From Heracleum sosnowskyi (Eukaryota; Streptophyta; Magnoliopsida; Apiales; Apiaceae), in contig CM061244.1 of assembly GCA_030848705.1 (NCBI GenBank), forward strand, positions 111,125,111 through 111,189,110: a stretch of 64,000 nucleotides of DNA, given 5' to 3'. Positions 10,209 to 20,658 of the stretch are shown here, one piece after another. The notes under the pieces were generated by a model that made no database searches, was not told the DNA's origin, and worked only from the letters and a program-made list of their open reading frames with translations. The position numbers and the translations under genes are program-made. The first letter of the stretch is position 1. Each line of letters begins with the position of its first letter.

Positions 10209-11616
10209 AGATACGGGTTAGACTCAAAAACTATACATGTTTGATTTTTATGCTCATGATTTCTTGCATGTCTTAACTGTTATTTGTACCAGCATGTTAT
10301 ACTCTGATAAGTAAACTCTGTTAGTCATACTCTGACAGTCATACTCTGATAGTTACAGTCTACTGTTATACTCTGATTGTAATTTTGTCTGAAACACATG
10401 GACCGATGAAGAAAAATGTATGAAGCATGATTTTCAGTAAGTAATCATGAATCCTTCTAAGTATTATAAACTCTGATTACAAAATGTGCAGAAATTTTAC
10501 ACAGCATGATACTGTCTCTATATTTATAGCATCTCTTAGTTTATTGATCCTATACACTGAGATTGTATTAGCTGTTTGCATTTTCTCTCATAAATTAATT
10601 GTATTAACTGATGAAAAGTCTAAACTCTGATTATTAATTGCAAATAATTCACCCTCAAATCAAAAGATGCCAAACAGAGCACAAATTCCTTTGAGATCAT
10701 GTTGTGCCTAGGAAGATCCAGGAACTTATTGTATGAAATAAGGGCTAAATTCTTTGATTTTTGGTGACTAGTGCCAACCACTGATTACTGGAAAAATACA
10801 ATAAAAAAAAAATAATAAAAAATTTAAAAATATATAAGAAAGCATATATAGAAAGGGGGTGAAAAATAAAAGATATATCCAAATGAAAGGATATCAGTAT
10901 ACAGAGTTTAGACATAAAAATCAGATTTTATTTTATACATGAGAGTTTAGGCAACCAGTTATTACTGCTTTAGTTTGTGGATTTTATGCACTTTGAGATG
11001 GTCTAAATATTTATATTCAGTAAACTCTGCTAATTCACACACAAATACACACACCTGTACAGTTTGTGAAAAGAGTTTATGTATAAAGGAGGAGAATTGA
11101 TAAACACTGATGATTTGTATACTCTACGCCGAGGTAATTTAATTTTAATCTCTGATGGTTAAAATAAATTTTGTTGGTTTCAGACATATTATAATTTTGA
11201 GAAAAAGACATTTGTTTTGAAAATTTAAAAAGAGTATGATTGGACAGTTGTTCAAGGATGTTTCTGAACAGAGGAGAGAGGTTAATGCCTAGAAAAGTGT
11301 AAAAGACGGTAATTATTGCTGTTTTTACTACGCATGCGCATTGAAAACTGTCAATTATTTGCTGTCAGTCATTGCATGTATGCCACGTGTCCCACTAACA
11401 CAGTTAACGGAGTAAGACAGTTGTGTATTAATGATTAAAAACTGTTCAGTTTTTAATTTTGAATTTTACATTTATACAATACACACACCGTCGTCAAAAC
11501 TTTTCACATCTTACTCCAACACACATCAATTGTCACACAGGCATATTCACAAACACTTTTCTACACACAAACTCTTTTGAATCAGGTTCTTTGATTTTTC
11601 TTCTCGATTCGTACTT
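10209..11616 (+). other. spacer between pol and ORF3 of element D, rich in the S2 word
   Basis: 1.4 kb without an ORF. It carries many copies of ACTCTGA or AAACTCTG, clustered at 10300-10380 (four within about 80 bp) and further at 10468, 10620 and 11020, with AGAGTTTA forms near 10905, 10945 and 11075. It ends in an AT-rich leader before the ORF3 ATG. Its role is not known; a leader or a separate promoter for ORF3 is possible. Confidence 0.6.
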
Positions 11617-13347
11617 ATGGCTACTACAGTTTTTGTTGCTTCTGGGTTAGAGTTTGTTCCTAATAATTATTCAGCCCCATTAAACACTGTCAATGCCCCA
11701 GAGGTGTTTCATATCATACAAAACTTTCTCGCTCAGTCAGCGATTGGGCATGCTTTGGTGGAACCTGAAAAACTTTCTAGTTCACAGATAAAGGCGTTCT
11801 GGGAAACAGGATTGTATGATGATGGTGGTGAAACAGGTAACCCATCGATTATTTTTGAATATGAAGATACAGAGTATGTAATAACTGCTGGAACCATTCG
11901 CGCTGCAATGGGGTTTCCTGAATTTTCTTCGTATACAATTGGAATGGGTGATGAGGACTTGATAAGAATGATGCGAGAAATTGGGTATTCTGGACCCTTG
12001 TCGAAGATTGGACAGCTAAAACGACCATTCTTAAGGAAGGAGTGGAGCTTTTTCTTTGATTGCATCACAAGGACTTTTAGCAAGAAATGCACAAACTGGG
12101 ATGCTATTCCCACAGACAGTCTGCAAATCGGGTATTCTCTTTTATTCGATAATCATTTTGATTTTGCACGACTTGTTTTGAATAATCTAGGAGAGAAAAT
12201 GACAGAGAATAGAGGAGTAGTCTATTTCTCTAGATTCTGTCAGACTTTGTTTTCTTACTGTGTTGAAGGAGTGGAAGTAGGCGAAGAAGATGTTTCTTGT
12301 TTTAAATTACATAAGAGAATATTTTCTGATCTTATTAATAAAGATATTAAGAAAGGGGTTGTTGGAGACTTGTTGCTACCTCAATCTGTGCAACAGTTTT
12401 TAAATGCTCAAGTCAATCCACCACCACATGCTTCTTCTCAACCTGAGCCTCTACAACAAGAACTGCCTCCGTCAACTTCTGTTCCATCTAAAAGGGGTGG
12501 TAGGACTAAGCATGTTGGTACTAAACCTGCCAGGGTTGCTAAGTCAAATGCTGAAGCTGGGGCATCAAAACCTGATGGTATGCCTCAGGAGAAAAGGCTA
12601 AAGAAAAGAAGAGCCAACAGAGCAAAGTCTGATGCTGCTGTTGAGGATAGTGAAACTAATGAAGAGACTCTTCATCAGAGAAAAAGAAGATTAGTAGAAG
12701 CACATCTATTTGGTGCTGAGAAAATTTTTTCCAACGCTGTAGAAAATCTTGAAGTTCAGATTCAAGAGGATGAAGCTGTCTTTGAGGACAGAGTTTCTAT
12801 GGAGAATGTACCTTCTGAAGTACAAGAGGAGATTTTTGATACTACTGTGCCTACTAAGGACAGAGTAAATACTGCAACAGAAGCTCCTACATCAAATGCT
12901 GATGATGTAGTTGAGGAAGCTGATGATCGCTCTGATAGCAGGATTTTTGAGCCTCAAGAATTTCATATGGAAGTTGAAGCAAACACCTCTTTCAACTCTG
13001 AACATTTTACAGAGGGTTTGGAAGCTGATCTAGATACTGTGAGAATTGAAGAATCTATGGCTTCTCACACAGAAATACTTACTTTTGAAGTTGAGAAAGG
13101 TGATGAGGTAAATCAGACTTTTGCTGCTAATGCTACAGAAACTGTTGCTGCAAGTCCTGATGTTGTTGAAAAGGATGCAACAGAAAATGTTCCTTTTGAA
13201 GCAGAGTTTGTTGCAAACTCTGAAGATGCTCTTGTTCTTGAAGCTCTACAACAATCTGTTGTTGAGATTGTTCAAAGAGAAGCAGAGTATAGTCATAATG
13301 CACACTCTGATGATCCTGAAAAAGTGGCAGAGAATGTTCTTACATAG
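11617..13347 (+). pseudogene. ORF3 of element D, N-terminal part (576 codons to first TAG)
   Basis: Large ORF downstream of pol, as in Sireviruses where it has been called env-like. The first 220 residues form a helical domain. Segments such as SSQIKAFWETGLYDD, EYVITAGTIRAAMGFPEF, KEWSFFFDCITRTFSKKCTNWDAI and RGVVYFSRFCQTLF match in order the N-terminus of S1 ORF3 (52923-53984). The rest is acidic low-complexity sequence (Glu, Asn, Ala) with several family words. I see no signal peptide or clear membrane span. TAG at 13345-13347 ends the frame, but the same frame continues open, so I read this as one ORF with nonsense codons. Confidence 0.8.
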
Positions 13348-14310
13348 AATGAAGCAGAGGATGACAATGCTGAAGCTAGTCCTACTCATTCAAATCCTGA
13401 TATTCAAGTAGAGTTATCTGATATTCAAGCTAACTCTGATGAAGCAAGAGAAGTCAATCGTGCTACTGCAGAACATTTTCAGAATATGTACTTCTCAAAT
13501 TGGTCCAGCAAGGATACTATCTTTTCCAATGAACGAGCTGCGGATTTTGTGACAAAGTCTTCCAAAGAGATTAAAAATCCAGAACTTCTCAGTCATCTCA
13601 AAGCAACTATTGTACAAATCAAATCATTAAACAATCGTTTTGATGCTTCTAACAAGGTGATTGAAAGTTTGAGGAATGATATAGCTACAAGAGAGCTTAC
13701 ACAACAGAAGGATAAATCATTGTATATTTCTTTGTGTAAAGATCAGAAGAATTTTGATTCCAGGTTGTCCAAAGTTGAAGAAAATCAAGTAAAAATGTCA
13801 ACTCAGTTGGATGAAATTGCAAATTCCATTAAATTGCTCACATCAGTTTTGCTGTCTGATGATGTCAAAAAGGGGGAGAGAGTATCTAAAGACAAATGCA
13901 AGAGCTCTCAAACTCTGACTCAGAAGGATGATACTGCTGATGGTGGTGCAAGAGACAAACATCATCCAAGATCAAACAATGTTCAAAGGCAAGGGAGGAG
14001 GTCAAACTCTGATGCTCAGACAAATGCTGATGGAAAAAGATTATACACTGGAGGGCAGTCTTCTTCAAGGGTTAGAAGTTTACTTCTTTCCTCTAAATCT
14101 CCAGTTACTGATGAAGAAATTGCTACACAGTTATTCTTAGCAGAACATGGTAAAGATGTTACTATTGAAGATATCCAGGCAGAAGAGCAATTGCTTGATG
14201 AAAAACACAGGAAAGATGTTGAAGCTGGAATTTACAAACAGAAGGTTATCAAGGCTCCGAAAAGAAAAGAAAAAGGAATTGTTATCAAAGAGAATGTAAA
14301 CTCTGATTAG
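13348..14310 (+). pseudogene. ORF3 of element D, middle part
   Basis: Same frame as the preceding segment, open from after TAG 13345 to TAG 14308-14310. It contains a predicted coiled-coil region (about 13570-13850: LSHLKATIVQIKSLNNRF onward) and a charged region with STKDK/NSD-like words. The stop at 14308 lies between the arms of a 9-bp inverted repeat of the family word (GTAAACTCT, 4 bases, AGAGTTTAC). Confidence 0.75.
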
Positions 14311-15297
14311 AGTTTACAGTACTCAAGGAGGCCTATTTGTTCAAATGCTGATAAAGGTAAAGGCGTGATGATTGAAGAGCCTAACCTGAATAAGAAGTTT
14401 AAATCAACCTCTGACATTGCTCAAGTTGAAACAAGATTAGCTAAATCAACCTCTGACGCTGCTCAAGTTGATGTTATTACCAAAGTTTTGACAACCTCTG
14501 ATGTTGCTCAAGTTGTACAGAAATCTACACTACTTCCAGGATTCAGCAAACCAAAAATTCTTGAAGACTTAAAGCTTGAAGCTGTGAATTTCTCAGAAAC
14601 CAGAACAGTATTGGGAAAAGAAGCTTTTGATAAATCTGGACTGGGTTCACACAGAGAGAGAAGAACAAATAACAGATCTCAAGACAACATTTCACTGGCA
14701 GAATCTGGTATTGGGGTTACACAAGAAAACCTTGATAAGTTAGAGTCTGTTCAGTTGATTTTTCACAGAGTATTGAAGAAGCAATTTTTGTTATACTTCA
14801 TGAATGATGGAAGAGTTTATAAGGTTGGAGAATCTGATGTCAATCTCAAATCATGGGAAGAACTTGAATATGTACTTTATCTTTTGAAAGTCAAGAACAG
14901 ACACACTCATGATGTTGCTCAAGTGTTGAGAGAAAAGATGCTAAGATCTAAAGCTATGCTTGGAGGAGGAGTGTCAAGTGTTTATATTCCAAAGTATAGG
15001 GATCATGCTGGAAAAATAGTGGAAATGAAAAGAAACAGTGCTAGATTTAAAACTGCGCTTGGAGCAAAGGTTTTAGAATTTAACCTAGAGTCAGACAAAG
15101 CTCATTACATTCGACTAGGGAATGACATGAAGAAAAACAGTATCTATTCTCTGAGGGCTGCCATATATCAAACTGGTGAAGGAGATCCAGAATATAAGGA
15201 GCTGAAAGAGATTATGATAGCTGAACTTGAGAATGCTGAAAGAAGACTGTTGATTGATTATCTTAGGACAGTACCTGATGTTCAAGAAGTCAAGTAA
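14311..15297 (+). pseudogene. ORF3 of element D, C-terminal part
   Basis: Same frame, ending at TAA 15295-15297. Direct repeats of TSD(I/A/V)AQV occur at about 14406-14515. The conserved C-terminal module is LLYFMNDGRVYKVGE followed by a helix (KSWEELEYVLYLLKVKN), then a basic region. Similar strand-GR-strand-helix modules occur in S1 ORF3 (near 56960) and S3 ORF3 (near 61790). Function unknown. Confidence 0.75.
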
Positions 15298-15446
15298 AGT
15301 CTGACTGTAAGTTTTTGTTGTTTTCTGTTCTAAGTTAAATTTAAACTCTGTTTAAAGTTAAACTCTGACATATTTTAAACACTGCATTTGTGATATGTTT
15401 TGACATCATCAATTATCTGTTTAACTTGTACATTTTGGTATGAACA
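15298..15446 (+). other. 3' untranslated region of D
   Basis: Short non-coding stretch between the ORF3 stop and the polypurine tract. It has two to three further AACTCTG words (about 15345-15370). Confidence 0.6.
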
Positions 15447-15459
15447 AGTTGGGGGAGAT
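15447..15459 (+). other. polypurine tract of D
   Basis: AAGTTGGGGGAGAT immediately precedes TGTTAG of the 3' LTR; it primes plus-strand synthesis. Nearly the same tract precedes the LTRs at 20659, 57626 and (minus strand) 61153, tying the three families together. Confidence 0.88.
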
Positions 15460-16002
15460 TGTTAGATATAATTGCTGACGTTTGTTCATCAGTGTTTAAG
15501 TACCAGGTACATATCAGAGTTTACATGGAAGCCAGTCAGAGTTTGATAAAGTCTGACTGGGTGAAGAGTTTACATAGAAGCCGGTCAGAGTTTGATAAAG
15601 TCTGACAGGGTGATAGTTGACTTAGCTGTCGGTGCAAAGATAAAGATTCTAGAAGCAATATATTCTGAAGATGGAAAGAAGCGGAATATATTGATACAGC
15701 TAAGGAGACTGGACAGAAGACTGAAGCAATCCTTAATTGATAATAATTGTATAGCTAATTTATAGGAGTATCAATTAGATAAGGATTGTATGTAGCTGTG
15801 TACTATATAAACACAGATAGGTTATCCCTAAAAGGGACGCGAATATTGAATATATTATTCTTGTAACCTAGTAGCTCTTTGTGATTCATTAATATCACTA
15901 AGAGAGAAACTGTTAATATAATTACAGTTTGTTGATTTATAAAGTGTTCTTGATTGTTATTCTCATACATACTTGATTATATATTGTGTATTCGGCCTAA
16001 CA
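15460..16002 (+). repeat. 3' LTR of element D
   Basis: 543 bp, differing from the 5' LTR at two positions by eye (AAGCGGAATA versus AAGCAGAATA, and CCCTAAAAGG versus CCCTAGAAGG). Ends CCTAACA, then TSD TTACT. Confidence 0.95.
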
Positions 16003-16007
16003 TTACT
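16003..16007 (+). repeat. 5-bp target site duplication TTACT, right copy (element D)
   Basis: Matches 4070-4074. The following CAACAATGG is the ORF3 start region of the host element A/C. Confidence 0.9.
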
Positions 16008-16012
16008 CAACA

Positions 16013-17281
16013 ATGGCACCCATCGTGAAACTCATGTCTGCTGGAGGGTTCATTTACGAAAAGAACAACTCCATTCCTTTTGTTGTTAAGGAAAGCCCGA
16101 ACAGAATCTTCTTCAAGATGATGGATTTTATGATGAATTGCAAACTGAGCTACGCAATGTTTCACTCTACACCACTCTACAATGAGATAATCAAGGAGAT
16201 TTGGACCTCATGTGAGTACAGTGGTACAAATTGCACTTTGCAATTCACCATTCAAGGTAATGAGTACATAGTCAATTCTGATGTGTTGCAAGTATGCTTA
16301 CACCTTCCTGAAAATAATTGCTCTGCTTTGCCTACATATACTGAAATGATTAACATGCTAAATTCCATAAACTACTCTTTGCCTACTGATAATCTGGATA
16401 AAATAATTAGGAGATGTTTGGTTAGGGAATACAGTTATTTAGCTGATGCATTCATCAAGGTCTTTTATGGTAAAATTAGTAATTTTGATGCATTAACTAA
16501 TTCCATGTTGATTCTATTTACCATGCTCCTAACTGATAGATATTACAACTTTAGCACCCAACTTATGTATGAAATTGGTGCTAAGTTGGGTGATAAAGCA
16601 AATAGGAAGAAAAATATCTATTATGCTAGATTTATGATGATATTGGCTAACCATGTTAGTCCAGCATCATTGGTTATCTCTAACCCTGTTTCTAGGTTTG
16701 ATTGCTTTGTACAAGAAAAGAGAGTATTGATAGACATACTGAGGCTGAACCACAATGGTGATGTTCCAGTGGTGTATCTGCCAATAATTGAGGTAACTAC
16801 TGCTATCCCTGCTAGTATAGCTGTTACTTCTACTGTTTTACCCAACCCTGTTGTTGTGGAGTCTGTAGTTGTGACCCAACAGGCTCCTGCCCCAGCAACA
16901 AAACCTAAATCAAAGAAATCCTCCAAGCCAACCTCAGGTGCTTCCCAAAAGGCACCTGTTGTAAAATCCACTACACAACCTAAGGGGAGTGGTGCAGGTG
17001 TTGTAAGAGGTAAGGGAAGGGGTGAACATAAAAGAAACCCTAAGGATAAGGAAGGAAAGATGAGTGAGATCCAGCCTAGCCCCATTGTGTCTTCCCAACA
17101 AGGCACAATGAGTAATATGGATTTAAGCACAAGTCTAGTTGCATCCTCCCAAAAGGATGTAATTATTGAAACAAGCTCTCCTCCAAGAGCACACTCCAAG
17201 AGGGTAAGGGACACTTCAAGCCCACAGTCTACTTTTTCCCAATACCAAAGGAGAGTGAAACAAAAATCCCAGGTTTCATAG
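16013..17281 (+). pseudogene. ORF3 of copy A/C, N-terminal part
   Basis: Starts at the ATG shared with copy B (MAPIVKLMSAGGFIYEKN). A helical domain of about 220 residues is followed by a Pro/Thr/Lys-rich linker (KPKSKKSSKPTSGASQKAP). It ends at TAG 17279-17281, where copy B reads CAG. Two bases further a CA dinucleotide expansion shifts the frame. No enzyme motif recognised. Confidence 0.82.
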
Positions 17282-17907
17282 GGTGCACACACACACTGGA
17301 AGCAACACTTCCAGTATCTCGAATTCAGTTTGATGTAACCCCTATCATTACTCTGGGGTTACAGTCCCATTCTTTAAACATCAATCTTGAACCAACTCCA
17401 CAAAATTCACCAACTCAGTCATTAGATGTGGATATGATCCATTCATCTATCCCTGATTCTCCAACTCTTTTCTTGGAGAAGCCCCACTCTGAAATTGGTG
17501 ACCATCACTTGTTAAGTGATTTGTTGGGCCACCAATCATCCTTTTATGAAATTACAAGAGGATCTGTGGAACAATCTCTAAAATCAATCATCACAGATTC
17601 CACTGTAATCTCACTTTCTCAAAGTGCTTTCTTGACTTCATCAACGAAACAGTCTCTTTCGTTGACAAGTGTTTCTCCATCAACGGTATCCATACCGTTG
17701 ACAGTTCAAACTACCAGTCCGTTGATAGTTCATTCTGCACCTCTTATTGAAAATCAAGTTATTTCCACAACTAGTGCAGATGATCTAGTGGTAGTTGAAA
17801 CACTTCTAGGAATGAGAGGGAGTGAAACTGAGACGCTGGCTTGCAGCCAGGCAAAAGGAGAGGCTGAGAGTGAGAGGCTGACTATTTCTTCCAGTCAGGC
17901 AAAATGA
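17282..17907 (+). pseudogene. ORF3 of copy A/C, linker part with family-word palindromes
   Basis: Reads on in frame 1 after a 2-bp expansion in a CA run at about 17284-17297. It includes 17641-17701, where TCAACGAAA pairs with TTTCGTTGA and TCAACGGTAT pairs with ATACCGTTGA two bases away. Ends at TGA 17905-17907, where copy B has GGA. Confidence 0.75.
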
Positions 17908-20103
17908 GAGGCTGAGGGTTACACCTTAGTAGGTGAAGGTAAGGGTGTGAGAGGTGTGAGCCATGGGGAGCCCATGATGCAAGAAAATAGAGGAGAGAGA
18001 GAAGGAACTACAGAAGCTATAAGGGAGGAAGCAGCCATTGCAAGTGAGTTAATGGAGGTTCATGAGGGAGAAAGGGAACTTACTTTCCAAGAGCATTATC
18101 AACAAACTCTAGATAGTATTTCCCTGGATCCTGAGACCTTTACTCATCCTGTGCCAGCCTATCAAGTTATGGCTCAGCAGGGCAATGTGGAGGCAGAAAT
18201 GTCTTTCAACCTAATCCATACAACTGCATCTATGCAAAGAGAAAAGGATGCAATCACCGATCTGTCTCCAGGAGCTGCAACAAGTGGTGAGTTTGATTTT
18301 TCTGATGATGATGACAGTTTTGGTGACAATGTACATGTGGCTATCACTTCACAGACTGGGACTTCTGTGATTCCCCCTACACCAAACTGGCTTTCTCAAG
18401 ATATGCATGGAAGAATCAACTTGGATACTGCAATTACTAGGCAGTATAATGAGTCCTATCTGGCTCATGAGTCTGCAAGTGTCACTGACAATAAATTCTA
18501 CAAAGCCATCATGGATTCTCTGGAAATTCAAAGGCTACAGATGCTGCAGACTAGGAATGAAGCAAAGGAAATAAAGGATTCTATTGGGAACCTGAAGGAT
18601 GCTTCTGATAGGAGGCTTGATGAAAAGCTCCCTCTTCTCACTGTGTCCAAGATGAACAGGTTTTTCTCTAAGGAACCTGAGGTGGCTACCTCCTTGAAGA
18701 CTCTCTCTTCTAGAGTGGACAAGGTGGAAGCTACTTTATCTCAAATGCAAAGGGAACAGGAGAAGCAAACCCAACTTTTAGCCCAGCTAGTGGCAGCTCA
18801 AGGACTCCCAGTCATTCCTTTTGATGATAACAAAAAGGGGGAGAAATCGAAGGAGCTTAACATTCAAGTTACAAAGGTTATGGTCCCAGCCATTTCCCTG
18901 CCAAAGGAGCCACTAGCTATGGGGGAGTCAGGAAAGGATAAACTGGATGGTATTGACTTGATTAAGCAAGCATCTATGAGGCTACAACTTGCTGAACAAA
19001 TAAAAGACCACTGGTCCAGCATAGATGCAAGAGTCAAGAAGATAGCTGAAACTGCAAAGAATTCAAATCCATCAACGGATCAAGTTACTTCTACAACACC
19101 ATCAACGAATGCCATGGTTTTAGTATCAACGGAATGGGAGCCACATACCAATTCTTTCTATGAGGTAAAGCCCCTTCTATATGGAGTCACTCAAGGTCCA
19201 AGGAAGGAAAAAGGACAAACTTCATGCATTAGGGATGTGGAACAAGCTACACTTCAAAGAAGCTTATCTCCCAAGTCCCCTGCTAAACCAAAGGGCAAAA
19301 ACATATCAAGGATTTTCTATCCTGCACCTTATCCAGATGAGCTCAAGCTTCTTGGACTACTTATCACAAAATGCAAGGAAAGCAATGATTCTGAGATAAG
19401 GAAGCAAAGGGCAATTGTCTACAGGAATGGACAAGAAATCTGTGTTTGGGCTGGTCACCCAAACTTTGCTGAAGCTAAGGCTGAAGAGTCAGAAAGAGCA
19501 GCAATGCAAGCACTTGCAGTTGCTCAGTCTCTTGATGAAGAAGAAAGACAGCTAGAAGAAAAAGCCAGAGAGGAAAGGAGTAAAAAGAAGAGCATAAGGC
19601 AACCAAAGGCAAGAGCTAAGAGAAACATAGCCTTTGAGAATGATGACTCTCAGAGTATTTCAACAGACTCTTCTACACCTATTGCACCTCCAACAATTCC
19701 TGATCCAGTTTCTGAGGTAAAGTTAGCCTGTGATCCTAAACATCCTGTCAATTTCCATGAACAGCCAATTGAGCCAAAGGGAGAGCCAATTGAGTTTGAT
19801 GAGGCCAACTTTCCAAAATTCCTCTTTAAAATGGATCCAAAGAATAAATCTAAGCAGAGGGCTGCCAAGGCTAAGCCAATTCTTGTAAGGAGACCACAAG
19901 CTGAGAAACCCCCTACCAACCCAGAAGACTTCATCTACATTGCTGATATCAGGGAGGAGTCTAACCTACATATCAATCTTGATGACCTGGTTGAAGTGAG
20001 AGGAATAGCAGCCTCTTACAAACTACCTGAGAGATTGGTGTTTGACTACACAGGATTCTGGGAGAAGACTATCAGACACTGCTTTCTGTGTTTAAATGTC
20101 TGA
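17908..20103 (+). pseudogene. ORF3 of copy A/C, main C-terminal part
   Basis: Long open frame with acidic Asp stretch (18300-18320), a coiled-coil (SSRVDKVEATLSQMQREQEK, about 18712) and a conserved block AIVYRNGQEICVWAGHPNF (about 19411-19470). A Glu/Arg/Lys-rich helix follows, then PPTNPEDFIYIADI (about 19910). A 31-bp deletion near 20050 removes the GGRERIWPLHRIL block present in copy B, and the frame closes at TGA 20101. Confidence 0.78.
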
Positions 20104-20468
20104 AGAAAGATTTTGGTTTTACCAAAATGGCCAAGTCTGAGGTTGTCTCCAAAATTTGCCAAATCAAAGCTAGCTGGAACAAGCCTGGTGCACTTCCCAG
20201 AGTATTGAAGGTCCCTCAAACAGGAAAGAAAATTCATCTCCAACCTTTTTGGATGATGGAATTCAGAGACAAAGACAACTGTAGAAGATTCTTCAGAATA
20301 TAAGACCAACTGGAAAAGGCATCCAATGAAACTCTCAGATTAATGCAATCCAGGTTGGGGAATCAAGATGAAGAAGAGAAGATTTTCTACATAAGACTTC
20401 AAGCTCAAATTGAGGAGAACAATGCAAGAAAAGGGAAGAAAACAAGACCACAGAGGCAAAGATGAAAA
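20104..20468 (+). pseudogene. ORF3 of copy A/C, frameshifted C-terminal tail
   Basis: Matches the last about 120 residues of copy B ORF3 in a different frame: FKCLKKDFGFTKMAKSEVVS, then KKIHLQPFWMMEFRD. A TAA at about 20301 replaces a coding codon of copy B. Confidence 0.72.
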
Positions 20469-20644
20469 ATCTGCTCAGACTAGAGGAGCAACTCTGTGCA
20501 CTTGTTTTGTAAGATTTCCTACTTTGTATTTCAATTAAATTCAATGAAGCTTAATGCAATTTCTATTTTTATCATGTGTAATTTGAATGAGTGTTTTTGT
20601 TATCATCAAGGCTCTTGATTTATGGCTGTTATTCTATCAGTCAT

Positions 20645-20658
20645 AAATTGGGGGAAAT
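20645..20658 (+). other. polypurine tract of copy A/C
   Basis: AAATTGGGGGAAAT directly before the 3' LTR TG. Confidence 0.85.

Larger units (their letters stand above)
4075..16002 (+). mobile_element. Sirevirus-type copia element, family S2 (element D), complete with both LTRs
   Basis: An 11.9-kb Ty1/copia element: LTR (543 bp), primer site, gag, pol, 1.4-kb spacer, large ORF3, polypurine tract, LTR (543 bp), flanked by TTACT. By eye the two LTRs differ at only two positions (A/G and G/A), so insertion was recent, roughly 0.1-0.2 Myr if the usual plant rate of 1.3e-8 applies. It cannot make its own reverse transcriptase now because the YVDD region is deleted near 9328. It is nested in family S1 copy A/C. 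Confidence 0.95.

Noticed and set aside
11617..15297. ORF3 as a true envelope gene (retroviral env-like)
   Set aside because: Sirevirus ORF3s have been called env-like, but I see no signal peptide, furin-type site or convincing membrane span in S1, S2 or the visible S3 sequence; the proteins are charged and coiled-coil rich.
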